From contig CAYGPQ010000037.1 in NCBI GenBank assembly GCA_964351775.1, positions 1 to 42,313 of the forward strand: a DNA stretch of 42,313 nucleotides, in the 5' to 3' direction. Below, in pieces: positions 41,901-42,313 of the stretch. How positions within the stretch are numbered: position 1 is the stretch's first letter; each line of letters opens with the position of its first letter. This DNA comes from Kordia sp964351775. Lineage in GTDB: Bacteria; Bacteroidota; Bacteroidia; Flavobacteriales; Flavobacteriaceae. The position numbers and the translations under genes are program-made. Under the pieces are notes generated by a model. It did no database searches, was not told where the DNA came from, and saw only the letters and a list, made by a program, of their open reading frames with translations.

Positions 41901-42132
41901 GTGGTTCCCATTTGATACCGCCAGACGTTGATTTCCAAAGGCCGCCAGAAGCCGTTCCAACGTACATCACATCAGGATCGTTGATAACCACATCAATGGC
42001 TGTGACACGTCCGCTCATGCCACCAGGACCAATATTACGCGGTTTCATATTTTTTACCGTTTCCATGGAAAACTCTTGTGCAGAGATACTTAGCGCGGAA
42101 AAGGCGAGTAGTAGTAGGATTAGTTTTTTCAT
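38911..42132 (-). CDS. Sortilin/VPS10-like Asp-box beta-propeller exported protein
   Basis: 1073 residues. The signal peptide is MKKLILLLLAFSALSISA, cleaved before QEFSMETV. Beta-propeller blades with Asp boxes run to about residue 740 (KSTSGGIKWEP, KSLDGGKNW, KTTDGGKTW, THDGGKTW, KSVDGGFKW, KSTDKGLTW, ISLDAGNKW). A Lys/Asp/Glu-rich linker (DKKDKKDEDKDKDEDEAKEN) precedes a C-terminal region with GTYQLKMTYGDQ and helices. Such proteins are commonly annotated as sortilin-type glycosyl hydrolases, but no glycosidase residues are evident. It is co-transcribed with the S9 peptidase, a pairing that suggests joint peptide handling in the envelope. No T9SS sorting domain is visible at its end. Confidence 0.9.
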   Translation of the reverse strand: MKKLILLLLAFSALSISAQEFSMETVKNMKPRNIGPGGMSGRVTAIDVVINDPDVMYVGTASGGLWKSTSGGIKWEPLFDKEVTASIGAVAIQQSNPSVIWVGTGEGNPRNSLNGGYGIYKSLDGGKNWTLMGLEKTRHIHRVIIDPTNPNIVYAAAIGSPWGEHPERGVYKTTDGGKTWKQILFANNKTGAADLVMDPTNPNKLIAALWEHKRDPWFFKSGGEGSGLHITHDGGKTWKKLSDKEGLPKGELGRIGIAIAPSSPNIIYALIEAKKNALYKSVDGGFKWTKVSDKPGIGNRPFYYSEIYVDPQNENRLYTIFTYVNVSEDGGKSFNQLMPAYGVDNGVHPDHHAWWIHPTNGKFMIDGNDGGMNITKDRGQTWRFIGNLPVAQFYHINVDNEFPYNVYGGMQDNGSWRGPAYVWRDQGIRNSYWQEISFGDGFDVVPDKDNSRYGWSMSQQGFVSRYDWITGNNYTVKPTHPDAKVELRFNWNAAINIDPFDNNTLYFGSQFVHKSTDKGLTWKVISGDLSTNNPEKLKQAESGGLTMDATGAENHCTVLVIEPSPLERNMLWAATDDGRVHITQNGGQEWTEVTKNIKGLPAGSWITQVKASNKKQGEALLIANDYRRFNYEPYAYRTTNYGKTWERIVDASDVKSYTLSIVEDPENKNLLFLGTDDGLYISLDAGNKWQKWTAGFPTVSTKDLVIQPREHDLVIGTFGRAAWVLDDIRPLRAIARDKNILTKNIALFEPPTAYQAAYQQPTGSRFGADATYHGENKRGGAMISYYFNKKDMPKSDKKDKKDEDKDKDEDEAKENDEKKVKWDSLKLEVYNSGKLIRTIKYKAPKENGIHRMFWGMDEKGVDRPSRTISKRTRERGGMSVKPGTYQLKMTYGDQVTETNIKVESDPRLQVSQKNIEETYAAGKKIEAMTQTAADAVKQLVESKNAAKEYQTALGKLDKKKHKDAIKESKNIIKRIDEVIALYLGKVDKRQGITRNPEVNVMQRIGSAGWYAGSRQEGLTDTERQLMTHAEDALKDALDKTNTFFNDEWKTYRSAMEQIDLKPFKEIKSFQLKN

Positions 42133-42313
42133 TTTTTTTGGTTGGTTTTTTTTGGTTTATGAGTTTATAGGTTTACTAGTTTATATTTTTTTCTAACTTT
42201 CGTTATCAGTTATCAGTTATCATATCGAGCGCAGTCGAGATACTTAAATTATTAAAATCAGCCAATATTTTAAAATTAAAATTTATAATTCAACATTTAG
42301 CATTTCATAGCAC
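42133..42313 (-). repeat. Composite intergenic repeat, inverted copy D
   Basis: Read on the minus strand: an A/T block (42268-42308, AAATGCTAAATGTTGAATT), then the word TATCTCGACTGCGCTCGATA (42223-42242), three TGATAAC units (42202-42222), and a nearly G-free AAACC/TAAAC run that ends at the ATG of the sortilin-like gene. The order A/T block, tandem units, A/C leader parallels copies A and B. No -7 box recognised. Confidence 0.55.

Noticed and set aside
38911..42132. T9SS sorting domain on the sortilin-like protein
   Set aside because: The C-terminus lacks the PNP...GxxVFxxK-type sorting pattern seen in the 26003 gene.
1..42313. tRNA, rRNA or insertion sequence
   Set aside because: No tRNA-like T-loop and acceptor arrangement, rRNA signature or transposase reading frame was seen. 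A tRNA scan would settle the first point.

Overview
The window reads as chromosomal DNA from a marine-type member of the Flavobacteriaceae (Bacteroidota). The signs are AT-rich sequence, A-rich leaders without Shine-Dalgarno sites, several copies of the Bacteroidota -7 promoter box TAnnTTTG, a SusC-like carboxypeptidase-domain TonB receptor, a type IX secretion (T9SS) C-terminal sorting domain, and LytS/LytTR regulation combined with 2TM-domain proteins. A Kordia-like genus is possible, but this is inference. I saw no rRNA, tRNA, transposase, integrase, phage structural gene or CRISPR array.

Layout. 1-3119: the cut 5' part of a small outer-membrane protein gene and, divergent from it, a lone OLD-family ATPase/Toprim nuclease (probable phage defence). 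The 668-bp space between them holds four TACGTA-type boxes exactly 22 bp apart. 3396-9694: a six-gene MoxR/DUF58/DUF4350/DUF4129/membrane/SpoIIM envelope operon, with an RDD gene and a TRIC-type membrane gene diverging from it (9719-11061). 11171-14926: an outer-membrane barrel protein, a cyclophilin-type lipoprotein, a CoA-pyrophosphatase-type Nudix enzyme and an acyltransferase. 15002-16409: an ECF sigma operon with a putative membrane anti-sigma factor and a tiny secreted protein. 16539-20035: type II NADH dehydrogenase, then a convergent operon with two YhhN/TMEM86 paralogues, a YdjM-like membrane hydrolase and a small membrane protein. 20323-30833: TonB receptor, small membrane proteins, two GNAT acetyltransferases, a phosphatidylserine-decarboxylase-family enzyme and a secreted Asp-box/T9SS protein. 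31249-34862: a secreted helical-repeat protein, then a LytS-type kinase with a C-terminal 2TM domain, two free 2TM proteins and a LytTR regulator. 35045-42132: a LETM1-like protein, a Cu/Zn superoxide dismutase lipoprotein, and an S9 peptidase paired with a large sortilin-like beta-propeller protein.

Most unusual structure. (1) A 68-nt element occurs twice (25877-25944 and 28290-28357). It has a 14-bp stem showing a compensatory A-T to C-G change, a diverged loop, and the same distance to a PSD-like stop codon in both copies. (2) Four phased 22-bp boxes lie upstream of the OLD gene. (3) The kinase/2TM/2TM/LytTR cassette carries three versions of one membrane domain. (4) Composite intergenic repeats, an A/T word block followed by a nearly G-free microsatellite, lie around that cassette and at the right edge. 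(5) One of the two tandem YhhN proteins lacks the second conserved Asp. (6) Two divergent gene pairs have start codons only 2 and 24 bp apart.

All family names come from reading motifs by eye. No database search was run.
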